Positions 1-9,112 of a stretch of DNA of 64,000 bases are shown here, piece after piece. The notes under the pieces were generated by a model. It had not been told where the DNA came from and searched no databases. It worked only from the letters and a program-made list of their open reading frames with translations. Made by a program: the position numbers and the translations under genes. The first letter of the stretch is position 1; the number at the start of each line of letters is the position of its first letter. The DNA comes from Mycolicibacterium baixiangningiae (GTDB lineage: Bacteria; Actinomycetota; Actinomycetes; Mycobacteriales; Mycobacteriaceae), in contig NZ_CP066218.1 in assembly GCF_016313185.1 (NCBI RefSeq), positions 1,178,001 to 1,242,000 on the forward strand, written 5' to 3'.

Positions 1-737
1 ACGCGGCCTGGCTGTGGTCGCGGCGGCGCGCGGTGATCGGTGGACTGTCGGCCGCCGCGATGCAGGGTGCGCCGTGGATCGACGACGACATTCCGATCGA
101 ATTGATCTGGAACAACGGACGCGCACCCGACGGCCTGCTCGTCCGCAACGACACGCTGGCCGCCGATGAGGTCGACCGCTTCGGTCGGCTACCCGTGACG
201 AATTGCGCGCGAACGGCTTTCGATCTCGGTCGACGGCTGCCACGCGACGACGCTGTCGCCCGGATCGATGCGCTGATGTGGGCGCAGCGCTTCGCCCGCG
301 ACGACGTCGTCTCGTTGGCAACGCGATATCCGCGGGCGCGCGGACTGAAAGCCCTCCGCGTCGCCGTGCCGCTCATCGACGCCGGCGCGGCTTCGCCGAA
401 GGAGACCTGGCTGCGGCTGCTTCTGATCGACAACGGGTACCACTCGCTGACCACGCAGATCCCGGTCTTCGACCGCGAAGGCTTGATCGGCGTCGCGGAT
501 ATGGGTTGGCCCGAGCTGAGGATTGCGGTCGAGTACGACGGCGACTACCACCGGACGAATCGCAGGCGCTACGTGATGGATCAGCGCAAGTTGCGCCGGC
601 TCGGGGCGCTCGGCTGGATCGTCGTCCGGGTGATCGCCGAGGACGACGAGGCGGACATTCTTGCGCGGGTCGAACAGGCGCGCAGTGTTCGCGAGATCGA
701 ACTGGCGCAGGGGCCCTCTCGCACTTTCGCTGCGTAG
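1..737 (+). CDS. DUF559 / restriction-endonuclease-fold protein, 5' end outside the window
   Basis: The frame is open from the first bases of the window (Ala-Trp-Leu-Trp-Ser-Arg precede the GTG at 33), so the true start lies upstream and about 245 residues are visible. The C-terminal part carries the DUF559 signature: VADMGWPELRIAVEYDGDYH, then a conserved basic stretch and GWIVVRV. The family has a restriction-endonuclease-like fold and is present in many copies in mycobacteria, often annotated as AbiEi-like or hypothetical. No partner gene is visible and the function is unknown. The last ~100 bases are duplicated just downstream. The family call is good; the role is open. Confidence 0.75.
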   Translation, partial: AAWLWSRRRAVIGGLSAAAMQGAPWIDDDIPIELIWNNGRAPDGLLVRNDTLAADEVDRFGRLPVTNCARTAFDLGRRLPRDDAVARIDALMWAQRFARDDVVSLATRYPRARGLKALRVAVPLIDAGAASPKETWLRLLLIDNGYHSLTTQIPVFDREGLIGVADMGWPELRIAVEYDGDYHRTNRRRYVMDQRKLRRLGALGWIVVRVIAEDDEADILARVEQARSVREIELAQGPSRTFAA

Positions 738-877
738 GTTCAGTCTCACGTTGTAACGCGACCCCGAGGACGACGAGGCGGACATTCTTGCGCGGGTCGA
801 ACAGGCGCGCAGTGTTCGCGAGATTGAACTGGCGCAGGGGCCCTCTCGCACTTTCGCTGCGTAGCTTCAATCTCGCG
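637..877. repeat. Direct duplication of the 3' end of the DUF559 gene (copies 637-750 and 764-877)
   Basis: About 114 bases are repeated at an offset of 127 bases. Over the first ~101 bases, through the stop codon, I see a single difference (GAGATCGAAC versus GAGATTGAAC); after the stop the copies drift (GTTCAGTCTC versus CTTCAATCTC). The second copy includes its own in-frame TAG and runs into the last codons of the minus-strand diguanylate cyclase gene that ends at 867. It looks like a recent segmental duplication and encodes nothing new. Confidence 0.85.
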
Positions 878-1949
878 CGGTGCAGTGGTGGTGGAACTTG
901 TTGCCGCCGGCCCGTTTCGCCTCGTACATCGCGGCGTCGGCGGCGCAGACGAGGTGTTCGAGCGTGGACTGGTGAACGCCGCGCGTCGACGTCAGCGCCG
1001 TACATGCCGTGCCCACGCTCGCCGTGACGGGTTCGGGTAGCGCGGCGATCTCTTCGCAGATCCGCTTCGCCAGCGGTGTGGGATCGGCGGTTTCCCACAC
1101 GGTGGCGACGACGAACTCTTCGCCACCGCTTCGACCGATCGCCGCCGAGGCGCCGACCACCGCCCGCGACAGGGCGCGTCCCACCGCCATGAGCGTCTCA
1201 TCGCCGACCTGATGCCCGTATGTGTCGTTGATTCGTTTGAAGTCGTCGAGATCCACCACCACGACGACCAGGTGCCAGTCGGCGTGTGCCGGCCCGGCGA
1301 CGCGCAACTTCGCGCTCTGTGCGTAGAAGGCCCGCCTGTTGAGCAGTCCGGTGAGCGGATCGCGATCGGCCTGCGCCAGATCGACGCCGAGCGCCCGCAC
1401 CAGAACGTGGATCGCCACCGGCATGGCGATGTTGATCTGCAGCACGATGAACAGGTCGACGACGGCCATTGCCGTATGGCCCGACAGCGCAAGTCGGGTC
1501 GCGGCGGCCACACCGACAGCGGTGGTTAGGGCGAAGTTGAACAGCACCAGGGCCGTCGAGTGGAAGAACGCGATGTAGGCGGCGATGGTGGCGAAGGAGA
1601 TGCAACCGATGAGCGCCCCAGCCGGGTGCGGGTAGGCCAGGCACGACAACGCTATGGAGGCGCTGGACACCAGAGCGAAGGCGACCGATTGGGCGTGTGT
1701 CGGCCAGCGCCACGTCCATAGCGCCACGCCGGCGATCCCCCCGCCGACCGCGAGCCATGTCATGGCGGTCGGCACGACCGCCTCCGGCCCGTCGAAATAC
1801 AGTAAGACCAGAAGACAGATCGACAACGACGCCGCGATACCGGCCATCATGAACCTGACCGCCCCGGTCATCCCGCGAGCGGCCAGGTAGTCGGTCATCC
1901 ACTCATAGTGGTGGGGATGTGACCACCACTTGTTCGACAACGCTGCCAT
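867..1949 (-). CDS. Membrane-anchored GGDEF diguanylate cyclase
   Basis: Makes cyclic di-GMP from two GTP. The N-terminal ~180 residues hold about six hydrophobic membrane segments; the C-terminal ~165 residues are a GGDEF domain with the catalytic GGEEF at about residues 275-279 and the substrate-site helix VDLDDFKRINDTYGHQVGD ahead of it. The RxxD product-inhibition site expected just upstream is missing (the segment reads GASAAIGRS). The ATG at 1949 is chosen over longer frames because a GGGGGCGG ribosome site precedes it and the MAALSNKWWSHPHHYEW beginning is typical of mycobacterial cyclases of this type. No EAL or HD-GYP partner lies nearby. Its last codons overlap the second copy of the DUF559 3'-end duplication. 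Confidence 0.85.
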   Translation of the reverse strand: MAALSNKWWSHPHHYEWMTDYLAARGMTGAVRFMMAGIAASLSICLLVLLYFDGPEAVVPTAMTWLAVGGGIAGVALWTWRWPTHAQSVAFALVSSASIALSCLAYPHPAGALIGCISFATIAAYIAFFHSTALVLFNFALTTAVGVAAATRLALSGHTAMAVVDLFIVLQINIAMPVAIHVLVRALGVDLAQADRDPLTGLLNRRAFYAQSAKLRVAGPAHADWHLVVVVVDLDDFKRINDTYGHQVGDETLMAVGRALSRAVVGASAAIGRSGGEEFVVATVWETADPTPLAKRICEEIAALPEPVTASVGTACTALTSTRGVHQSTLEHLVCAADAAMYEAKRAGGNKFHHHCTARD

Positions 1950-2065
1950 CTTCGCCGCCCCCGGATCGCAGCTGATCGTGATCTTCCCGTTTTTGCTTGC
2001 CCCCGCAAGCGTCCTCAGGGTACAACCCCCGACGGGGCGCCACAGTGCTGTTCGAATGCCCATGC

Positions 2066-3442
2066 TCACGCCTCGGCGAGTAGCGCCTCGAGTTTGCCGT
2101 TGATCTCGTGCAACTGCGAGCCGAGCATGCTGACGATCTTCTCGCGCGCCCGTTCACTCACCCCCGCTGTGATGTGGTGCAGGATGTTGAGCCGGGCACC
2201 GTCGACCCACGCCATCATGTCCGGATCGGTGAACCAGTGCAGCTGATTGCGGTTGAACGCCAACATCATTCGCAACCAGTCGGCGGGCAGATGCGGGTAG
2301 GGCACCGGACCGCAGAACGCGTTGCGCGTCTCGTCGTCGCCGTAGGCCGCCTCGACGTGACCGATCACCGACGCGGAGAACGCCGGCTGGCAGGTGCGCA
2401 CCGTCTGCAGCGTGATGCGCTCACCGTCGAAGATCGGTGCCGGCGCCTTGTCGCCCAGCCCGTCGGCGGTGCAGTCGACGTAGAGCACCGACCCGTCGAC
2501 GTCGACGGTCCCGCCGTCCAGCGTCACGCGTCCCGGCTCGATCGCGGTCACGTGGCCGAGCCGGACCACGCCGTCAATGCGTCGCAGGAGTTCCAGTTCG
2601 CCCTGCGACACGATCGCGCAGCGGTACATCGTCGGATCGACCGACGCGTCGATCCGCAGGAGGCAGCCCTTCGCCTCCAGCCGGGCGAACAGGTCGGCGA
2701 ACGACGTCGCGTCCCGGACCGCGACCAGCTGCGCGGTGAAATCGGCGAGCGCCCGCTTGGCGAACTGGGCCCCGGGCTGCACGGTCGCCCGGTCCATCAG
2801 CCACGCCTCGCGCGGTTTGATCCACGTCAACCGCTGCGGTGGCACCCCGTGGCGCAGCAGGAACACGCACGCGTCCATCGCGGTCTTGCCTGCGCCGACG
2901 ATGACGTAGCGGTCACGGAGGTCCCGGACGCGCGGCAGCGCGTTCGGCGCGACGCACTCGACTCCGCCGGCCACGTCGTAGGCCGGCGGCCGCATCGACG
3001 GCACCACCACGTCGAGGTGGCTGACCACTGTGCGGCGCGCGACCACCTCGAGATCTTCGCCGCCCAGCGTGCGGATAAGCCCGCCGCCGAGGTGTTCGGC
3101 CATCGGGAGATAGGTGACCCGGCCGGTCGGCTGCAACTGCTCGCGCATCACCGCCTCGTAGTACGCGCACACCTCCGCGCCGCCGGCCAGTTCGTAGAAC
3201 CCGGCGTTGGGGCCGCTCCGGTCGATCGCCCCGCTGCCCAGGTGCCGGGAGTTGACGCCGTAGTACGCCGACGGCTGGTGCAGCCGCACGAACGGATACG
3301 CCGTCGTCCAGTGCCCGCCCGGGGCGTGGTTGCGGTCGACGATCACGACACTCGCGTCCGATTCGGCGATCAGCGCGTCGACGAACGCCATGCCCATCGC
3401 CCCCGCCCCGACGACGAGGTAGTCGGCCTGAATCGGACGCAT
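2066..3442 (-). CDS. FAD/NAD(P)-dependent oxidoreductase, flavin-monooxygenase-like
   Basis: 458 residues. The N-terminus has the dinucleotide-binding GAGAMG (about residues 11-16), followed by an acidic strand end (VVIVDRNHAPGGHWTT); a second nucleotide site GAGKTA is near residue 170. This pattern fits the NAD(P)-binding protein group related to flavin monooxygenases, but the FxGxxxHxxxW fingerprint of Baeyer-Villiger enzymes is absent. The ATG overlaps the stop of the epoxide hydrolase by one base (TGATG), so the two are probably co-translated and may act on the same compound. The frame stays open another 550 bases upstream inside the hydrolase gene; that part is antisense shadow. The substrate is unknown. 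Confidence 0.75.
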   Translation of the reverse strand: MRPIQADYLVVGAGAMGMAFVDALIAESDASVVIVDRNHAPGGHWTTAYPFVRLHQPSAYYGVNSRHLGSGAIDRSGPNAGFYELAGGAEVCAYYEAVMREQLQPTGRVTYLPMAEHLGGGLIRTLGGEDLEVVARRTVVSHLDVVVPSMRPPAYDVAGGVECVAPNALPRVRDLRDRYVIVGAGKTAMDACVFLLRHGVPPQRLTWIKPREAWLMDRATVQPGAQFAKRALADFTAQLVAVRDATSFADLFARLEAKGCLLRIDASVDPTMYRCAIVSQGELELLRRIDGVVRLGHVTAIEPGRVTLDGGTVDVDGSVLYVDCTADGLGDKAPAPIFDGERITLQTVRTCQPAFSASVIGHVEAAYGDDETRNAFCGPVPYPHLPADWLRMMLAFNRNQLHWFTDPDMMAWVDGARLNILHHITAGVSERAREKIVSMLGSQLHEINGKLEALLAEA

Positions 3443-4545
3443 CAGCGCACCGTGTCGAAGAATGCGGCCACATCGCCGGCGAACAGTTCGGGTTGCTCGA
3501 AGGCGGCGAAGTGTCCGCCGCGCGGCATCGTCGTCCAATGGGTGATGCGGTAGCTGTCCTCGCACCAGTGCCGGGGCATCGGGATGATCTCTTTCGGGAA
3601 CGACGCCACCCCGGTCGGCACCGTGACCGGCCCCGTATCCCGGCCGCCGTGGGCGTTCTCCCAGTAGAGCCGGGCAGAGGAGGCGGCCGACGCGGTGACC
3701 CAGTACAGCATCACGTTGTCGAGTAGCTCGTCTCTGGTGAACACGTTCTCGGGATGGCCGTCGCAGTCGCTCCATTCCCAGAACTTCTCGACGATCCAGG
3801 CGAGCTGCCCGACGGGGGAGTCGACCAGCCCGTAGCCCAGTGTCTGCGGGCGAGTGGACTGCTGCGTGGAGTATCCGATGCCCCACTTCTTGCGCTGGGC
3901 CATCGCCGCCAGCGCGTGCTGTTCTTCCTCGCTGGGGTCGGCGAGGTCCTTCGGCGGCCGGCCGATCGGCATGTTGACGTGGATGGCGACGCATCGGCCC
4001 GCGTTGCGGCCGAGTTGTGTCGTCACCACCGCGCCCCAGTCGCCGCCTTGGGCGCCGTAGCGGTCATAGCCCAGGCGCGCCATGAGTTCGTCCCACGCGA
4101 GCGCGATGCGCGAGGTGCCCCACCCCGTCGACGCCGGCTTGCCGGAGAAGCCGTATCCGGGCAGCGACGGGCACACGACGTGAAAGCCGGCCTGGGTCAA
4201 CGGCTCGATGACCTTCTGGAATTCGACGACGGAGCCGGGCCAGCCGTGCGTGATCAGCAGGGGAAAGGCGTCGGGACGTGGTGAGCGCTGGTGAATGAAA
4301 TGGATGTCGAGGCCGTCGATCTCGGTGGTGAACTGGTCGAAGCGGTTGAGCGCGGCTTCGCGGGCGCGCCAGTCGTAGCCGCGGGCCCAGTACCCGGCCA
4401 GCTCACGGGTGTAGGCCAGCGGGATGCCCTGGCTCCAGTCGTCGACGCATTCGGCCTCCGGCCATCGGGTGTTCGCCAGCCGGGCCGTCAGGTCGGCCAG
4501 GACGGCGTCGGGCACCGCGATGCGGAAAGGTGTGACTGCGGACAC
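3442..4545 (-). CDS. Epoxide hydrolase with N-terminal EHN domain
   Basis: Alpha/beta-hydrolase that opens epoxides to diols. The N-terminal ~110 residues match the EHN domain (PFRIAVPDAVLADLTARLANTRWP). The oxyanion motif HGWPGS is at 100-105, the nucleophile Asp169 sits in GAQGGDWGA, and the catalytic His is about residue 345 in RGGHFAAFE. All three catalytic elements are present and the length (367 aa) is normal for the family. The start is a GTG. The gene is first in a two-gene operon with the overlapping flavoprotein and diverges from the acyl-CoA ligase genes at 4669. An epoxide hydrolase beside an oxygenase-like flavoprotein suggests oxidation of an unsaturated or aromatic compound (inference). 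Confidence 0.85.
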   Translation of the reverse strand: MSAVTPFRIAVPDAVLADLTARLANTRWPEAECVDDWSQGIPLAYTRELAGYWARGYDWRAREAALNRFDQFTTEIDGLDIHFIHQRSPRPDAFPLLITHGWPGSVVEFQKVIEPLTQAGFHVVCPSLPGYGFSGKPASTGWGTSRIALAWDELMARLGYDRYGAQGGDWGAVVTTQLGRNAGRCVAIHVNMPIGRPPKDLADPSEEEQHALAAMAQRKKWGIGYSTQQSTRPQTLGYGLVDSPVGQLAWIVEKFWEWSDCDGHPENVFTRDELLDNVMLYWVTASAASSARLYWENAHGGRDTGPVTVPTGVASFPKEIIPMPRHWCEDSYRITHWTTMPRGGHFAAFEQPELFAGDVAAFFDTVR

Positions 4546-4668
4546 ACGACGGATCCTCGCACGGCGGCGCCGTCGCGCGGCCGCAGCAGCGGCGAAACCG
4601 GCGTACGCACGGACGGCACCCTTTTTCGGGGGTAGCGGGGCGGACTATGTGACGTAGAGCATATTGGC

Positions 4669-6366
4669 ATGGGCACCAACACCGATTTGTACCGCAGTGC
4701 GCGTGACCAGCTGGTCGCGGTCATCGGCGACTACGACGAGGCGCTGCGGAGTTTCCGGTGGCCGCAGCTCGAGGGCACGTTCAACTGGGCCACCGACTGG
4801 TTCGACGTCGTCGCGCGCGATCCGGTTACCGCCGACCGGCGCGCGCTGTGGATCGTCGAGGAAGACGGCCGCGAAGAGCAGGTCACGTTCGCCCAGATGG
4901 CGGACCGTTCTGACCGGGTGGCCACCTGGCTGGAGCACGCCGGCGTCGGCAAGGGCGACCGGGTCATCCTGATGCTGGGCAATCAGGTCGAGTTGTGGGA
5001 GGCCATGCTGGCCGTGGCCAAGCTCGGCGCCGTCACGATGCCGACGACCGGGGCGCTCGGGCCAGCCGACCTCGCCGACCGCATCACCCGCGGCGGCGCG
5101 ACAGCCGTCATCGCCAACGCCGCGGACGCCGAGAAGTTCACCGAGGTGCCGGGCGACTACACGCGCATCGCGGTCGGCACCGCCGTCCCCGGCTGGCTCA
5201 CCTACGCCGAGGCGTACGAAACGGTCTCGAACGGACCGTTCGCCGCGCGCACCACCGTCGACGACACGATGCTGATCTACTTCACCTCCGGCACCACCAG
5301 CAAGCCGAAGCTGGTCGAGCACTCGCAGGTGAGCTATCCGGTCGGGCATCTGTCGACGATGGCGTGGATCGGGGTGCGCCCCGGCGACGTACACCTGGCG
5401 ATCAGCTCACCGGGCTGGGCCAAACACGCGTGGAGCTGCTTCTTCGCGCCCTGGATCGCCGAGGCGACGATCTTCGTCTACAACTACCGCCGCTTCGACG
5501 CCGCGGCACTGCTGCATCAACTCGACCGGGCGCAGGTGAACACGTTCTGCGCGCCGCCGACGGTGTGGCGCATGCTCATCCAGTCCGACCTCGGCGCGAA
5601 ACCCGCCGGGCTACGCGAGATCCTCGGCGCGGGCGAACCACTCAACCCCGACGTCATCGCGCAGGTCGAGAAGGCGTGGGGGCTGACGATCCGCGACGGC
5701 TTCGGCCAGACCGAGACAACGCTGCAGATCGGCAACACGCCCGGCCAGCCGGTCAAACCGGGTTCGATGGGACGGCCGATGCCGGGTGTCCCTGTCGTGC
5801 TGGTCGACCCGCTCACCGGACGCCCCGCCGAGGAGGGCGAGATCTGCCTGGACCTGAGCCTGTATCCGCGCAACCTGATGACCGGCTATCTCGACGACCC
5901 CGCCCGCAACGCCGCGGTGTTCGATCGCGGTCACTACCACACCGGCGACGTCGCCCGGCGTGATCCGGACGGCTACATCACCTACATCGGCCGCACCGAC
6001 GACGTCTTCAAATCCTCGGACTACAAGGTGTCTCCGTTCGAGTTGGAGAGCGTGCTCATCGAGCATCCCGCGGTGGTCGAGGCCGCCGTGGTGCCGCAGC
6101 CCGACGACACCCGGCTGACGGTGCCCAAGGCCTATGTCGCATTGGCCGACGGCTGGGATGCCAACGCCGACACCGCGAAAGCGATCATGGAGTACGCCCG
6201 CGACCACCTCGCCCCGTACCTCAAGGTGCGTCGTGTCGAGTTCTACGAACTGCCCAAGACGATCTCCGGCAAGATCCGCCGGGTGGAGTTGCGCCGTCGC
6301 GAAGAGGATTGCGCGGGGCAGGCGATCGCGACCGAATACCGTTACGAAGACCTGGTGAGCGGATGA
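4669..6366 (+). CDS. Acyl-CoA synthetase (AMP-binding, medium-chain ACSM-like)
   Basis: Activates a carboxylic acid to its CoA thioester through an acyl-adenylate. The P-loop A3 motif reads [11 protein letters not shown] near residue 205, the A5 region reads DGFGQTETT, the A7 motif is [10 protein letters not shown], and the C-terminal hinge and catalytic Lys region ([14 protein letters not shown]) is complete. The 565-residue length and the overall pattern resemble medium-chain acyl-CoA synthetases more than long-chain FadD enzymes. It is translated into the next ligase with an ATGA overlap, so two ligases are made from one message. The substrate cannot be read from the sequence. Confidence 0.85.
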   Translation: MGTNTDLYRSARDQLVAVIGDYDEALRSFRWPQLEGTFNWATDWFDVVARDPVTADRRALWIVEEDGREEQVTFAQMADRSDRVATWLEHAGVGKGDRVILMLGNQVELWEAMLAVAKLGAVTMPTTGALGPADLADRITRGGATAVIANAADAEKFTEVPGDYTRIAVGTAVPGWLTYAEAYETVSNGPFAARTTVDDTMLIYFTSGTTSKPKLVEHSQVSYPVGHLSTMAWIGVRPGDVHLAISSPGWAKHAWSCFFAPWIAEATIFVYNYRRFDAAALLHQLDRAQVNTFCAPPTVWRMLIQSDLGAKPAGLREILGAGEPLNPDVIAQVEKAWGLTIRDGFGQTETTLQIGNTPGQPVKPGSMGRPMPGVPVVLVDPLTGRPAEEGEICLDLSLYPRNLMTGYLDDPARNAAVFDRGHYHTGDVARRDPDGYITYIGRTDDVFKSSDYKVSPFELESVLIEHPAVVEAAVVPQPDDTRLTVPKAYVALADGWDANADTAKAIMEYARDHLAPYLKVRRVEFYELPKTISGKIRRVELRRREEDCAGQAIATEYRYEDLVSG

Positions 6367-7988
6367 AGTCCCACGACGCCGGACCCACCGGCACCCCGAT
6401 CATCGAGGAGACGATCGGGGCGCATTTCGAACGCATCGCCCAGCAATACCCGGATAACGAAGCGCTGGTCGAGGTGGTCACCGGACGGCGCTGGACCTAC
6501 GCCGAACTGAACGCCGAAATCGACATCACCGCAAGAGGTCTCGTGGCGCTCGGTGTCGAGCGCGGTGAACGGGTGGGGATCTGGGCGCCCAACTGCGCGG
6601 AGTGGACGATCGTGCAGTACGCGACGGCCAAGATCGGCGCGATCCTGGTGAACATCAACCCGGCCTACCGCACCCACGAATTGGCTTACGTGCTCGAACA
6701 ATCCGGGGTGCGCACGCTCATCGCGGCGACGGCGTTCAAATCCACCGATTACGTCGCGATGGTCGACGAGGTGCGTCCCCGCTGCACCCGGCTGCAAGAG
6801 GTGATCTTCCTCGGCACCGACGACTGGGCGGCGCTGCAACGCGGGGCGGACGCTGTGACGGTCACGCAGTTGCAGCACTGTATGACCGAGTTGGACGCTC
6901 GCGACCCCGTGAACATCCAGTACACCTCCGGGACGACGGGGTTCCCGAAAGGGGCGACGCTGTCGCACCGCAACATCGGCAACAACGGGTTCTTCGTCAC
7001 CGAACTGATCAACCTCGGTCCGGCCGACCGGCTGTGCATTCCGGTGCCCTTCTACCACTGCTTCGGCATGGTGATGGGCAATCTCGGGTGCACCACCCAC
7101 GGCGCGACCATGGTGATCCCGGCGCCCGGGTTCGATCCCGGGCTCACCCTGGCTGCGATCGAGAAAGAAAGGTGCACAGGCGTTTACGGTGTGCCCACGA
7201 TGTTCATCGCGATGCTCTCTCACCCCGACTTCGGCCGCACCGACGTCTCATCACTGCGGACGGGCATCATGGCCGGTTCGGTGTGTCCGGTCGAGGTGAT
7301 GAAACGCTGCGTCAACGAGATGCACATGACGGAGGTCGCCATCGCCTACGGCATGACGGAGACCTCCCCGGTGTCGTGTCAGACGCTGATCGACGACGAC
7401 CTCGAACGGCGCACCGCGTCGATCGGCCGCGCCCATCCGCACGTCGAGGTCAAGATCGTCTACCCCGCCACCGGCGAGACCGTGGAACGCGGTGAGCCCG
7501 GCGAATTCTGCACCCGCGGCTATTCGGTGATGCTCGGATATTGGAACGACGAGGACAAGACCGCCCAGGCGATCGACCCGGAGGGCTGGATGCACACCGG
7601 CGATCTGGCGGTCATGCGGGAGGACGGCTACTGCAACGTTGTCGGCCGCATCAAGGACATGGTCATCCGCGGTGGGGAGAACATCTATCCCCGCGAGGTC
7701 GAGGAGTTCCTCTACACCCATCCCGACATCGAGGACGCCCAGGTGATCGGGGTGCCCGACGAGAAGTACGGCGAGGAGATCTGCGCGTGGATCCGGATGA
7801 AGCCGGGCCGCCCGCCGCTGACCGCCGACGCGGTGCGCGAATTCGCCTGCGGCAAGCTCGCCCACTACAAGATCCCGCGTTACGTGCACGTCGCCGACGA
7901 GTTCCCGATGACGGTCACCGGGAAGGTGCGCAAGGTGGACATGCGCGCCGAGAGCGTGCGGCTCCTGGGGCTCGACGGCGAGAACTGA
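6363..7988 (+). CDS. Acyl-CoA synthetase (AMP-binding, ACSF2/FadD35-like)
   Basis: 541 residues starting at the ATG that overlaps the previous stop by four bases (ATGA). Adenylation motifs are all present: [11 protein letters not shown] near residue 190, [17 protein letters not shown], and [10 protein letters not shown] at the end. The N-terminal pattern ([25 protein letters not shown]) is that of the ACSF2 type, which in M. tuberculosis includes FadD35; I do not assign that symbol without an alignment. Two consecutive ligases of different subfamilies suggest a pathway with two acids, or one acid handled in two forms. Confidence 0.85.
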   Translation: MKSHDAGPTGTPIIEETIGAHFERIAQQYPDNEALVEVVTGRRWTYAELNAEIDITARGLVALGVERGERVGIWAPNCAEWTIVQYATAKIGAILVNINPAYRTHELAYVLEQSGVRTLIAATAFKSTDYVAMVDEVRPRCTRLQEVIFLGTDDWAALQRGADAVTVTQLQHCMTELDARDPVNIQYTSGTTGFPKGATLSHRNIGNNGFFVTELINLGPADRLCIPVPFYHCFGMVMGNLGCTTHGATMVIPAPGFDPGLTLAAIEKERCTGVYGVPTMFIAMLSHPDFGRTDVSSLRTGIMAGSVCPVEVMKRCVNEMHMTEVAIAYGMTETSPVSCQTLIDDDLERRTASIGRAHPHVEVKIVYPATGETVERGEPGEFCTRGYSVMLGYWNDEDKTAQAIDPEGWMHTGDLAVMREDGYCNVVGRIKDMVIRGGENIYPREVEEFLYTHPDIEDAQVIGVPDEKYGEEICAWIRMKPGRPPLTADAVREFACGKLAHYKIPRYVHVADEFPMTVTGKVRKVDMRAESVRLLGLDGEN

Positions 7989-8024
7989 GCTGCCGAAGTC
8001 GGTGGGTGCTGCGAGGATGGGACG

Positions 8025-8438
8025 ATGTCCGCCGCGCACCGGTCGGCCGTCCTCGCACGGCGCGGATGTGCGCTGGTCGCGGTCGTCTCCGCGGGCTTGC
8101 ACGTGACGTCGCTGGGCCACGCCGCCAACCCGGTCGCCGGTGCGCTTCTGGCGGTGATGATCGTCGGCTGCCTGTTCTGCGCCTACGAGCTGTGGACCCA
8201 CGGGAGTCTGCGGGCGTGGCTTCTCGTCGCGCTGATGAACCTCGCGATGATCGCGGTGCACCTGCCCGCCCCCGTCCACCACCACGGTCAGGCCGCGACG
8301 GCCGGTCCCTCGGCGGTGATGGGCGTGGCGACGCTGCTGGCGATGGTCGAGGTCGTCGCGGCGGCCGCGGTGTTGTACCTGCGCACCCGTCACCTCGGTT
8401 CCGCGCTGAATCAGGATCCCGGTTCTCGATCGCACTGA
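8025..8438 (+). CDS. Small integral membrane protein, unknown function
   Basis: 137 residues with four clear hydrophobic segments (about residues 12-33, 38-55, 64-80 and 98-117) separated by short polar loops; the second loop contains the HLPAPVHHHG histidine cluster. The ATG at 8025 follows GAGGATGGGACG. The architecture is simple and I do not recognise a family. It stands 36 bases behind the ligase pair and ahead of two small soluble genes, so co-transcription is possible but not demonstrated. Confidence 0.6.
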   Translation: MSAAHRSAVLARRGCALVAVVSAGLHVTSLGHAANPVAGALLAVMIVGCLFCAYELWTHGSLRAWLLVALMNLAMIAVHLPAPVHHHGQAATAGPSAVMGVATLLAMVEVVAAAAVLYLRTRHLGSALNQDPGSRSH

Positions 8439-8487
8439 TGTTCGGATGACGCGCATACTCGAGCCCACTTGCGGGCATAGAAACGTC

Positions 8488-8703
8488 ATGAGTGAAGATC
8501 CAGGCGTCGCGCCGCAGGAGAACCCGCAGAAGGACCAGTCGGACTGGGTCACCGGTGACGAGCCGATGACCGGTCCGCAGCGCAGCTATCTGAACACCCT
8601 GGCGCAGGAGGCGGGGGAGGAGATCCCCGAGAATCTGACCAAGGCGCAGGCATCCGAGATGATCGACCGGCTTCAGCAGCAGACCGGACGGGGGAAGTCA
8701 TGA
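8488..8703 (+). CDS. DUF3072 small protein
   Basis: 71 residues, acidic and Gln-rich, with the DUF3072 pattern: MTGPQRSYLNTLAQEAGEE followed by LTKAQASEMIDRLQ, which looks like a short helical SAP-like hairpin. The start is MSEDPGVAPQ at 8488; a frame open further upstream (8446) has no ribosome site and unrelated sequence. The stop overlaps the ATG of the next small gene (ATGA). DUF3072 proteins are common in actinobacteria and uncharacterised. Confidence 0.8.
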   Translation: MSEDPGVAPQENPQKDQSDWVTGDEPMTGPQRSYLNTLAQEAGEEIPENLTKAQASEMIDRLQQQTGRGKS

Positions 8704-8948
8704 CCGTCAGCGCCGACGACGTACGCCAACTGCTCGGCACCGACGGGGACGCCGTGCTGGTGCTGATCGAGGGCCGCGCCGAGGTGGTGACGGCCGGGCA
8801 ACTGGGCTCGCCGCAGTACCTGGGCGCGCTCGAGATCATCTCCCGTGACGAACTGCTCAAACGCACGGGCGGCACGGACCTCGGTGACCGCGAACTCGAA
8901 GAGCAGGCCGCGGCGCTCAACACCGCGGTGGACGAACTGGGCGGCTGA
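8700..8948 (+). CDS. Small acidic hypothetical protein coupled to DUF3072
   Basis: 82 residues, strongly acidic, without membrane segment or signal peptide. It begins with MTVSADDVRQLLGTDGDAVL and ends with a short helical stretch rich in Glu and Leu. The ATG overlaps the DUF3072 stop by four bases, so the pair is translationally coupled and likely works together. No family is recognised. It ends ahead of a palindromic region and faces accD3 on the other strand. Confidence 0.65.
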   Translation: MTVSADDVRQLLGTDGDAVLVLIEGRAEVVTAGQLGSPQYLGALEIISRDELLKRTGGTDLGDRELEEQAAALNTAVDELGG

Positions 8949-8980
8949 GCGCTGCGCTCCGCCGGGAGAGCATGTGCTTT

Positions 8981-9057
8981 GCCCGCCTTCGAGCGACAAA
9001 GTCGCTGAACGCATAGGCGATCCAGGTTTGCCGCGACACAGTCGCTAGGAGGCGGGC
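8981..9057. terminator. Nested inverted repeats between convergent genes, possible bidirectional terminator
   Basis: Outer arms GCCCGCC (8981-8987) and GGCGGGC (9051-9057) enclose two small perfect palindromes: AGCGAC-AAA-GTCGCT (8992-9006) and GCGAC-ACA-GTCGC (9033-9045). The region lies between the 82-codon gene and accD3, which converge here. There is no T-tract, as is usual for mycobacterial terminators. It could instead be a copy of a small palindromic repeat. Confidence 0.45.
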
Positions 9058-9112
9058 AACTCGACATGTGGTCCGCCCGGAGGCTGCAGTGGCCGTTGTG
9101 ACTTTCGTGGCG

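Noticed and set aside
2108..3553. 481-codon plus-strand frame opposite the flavoprotein gene
   Set aside because: Arg/His/Val-rich shadow without any domain; the minus-strand flavoprotein has clear nucleotide-binding motifs.
8949..9112. Small RNA or CRISPR-like repeat in the gap between the 82-codon gene and accD3
   Set aside because: Only two short palindromes and one outer repeat; no regularly spaced repeats and no promoter pointing into it.
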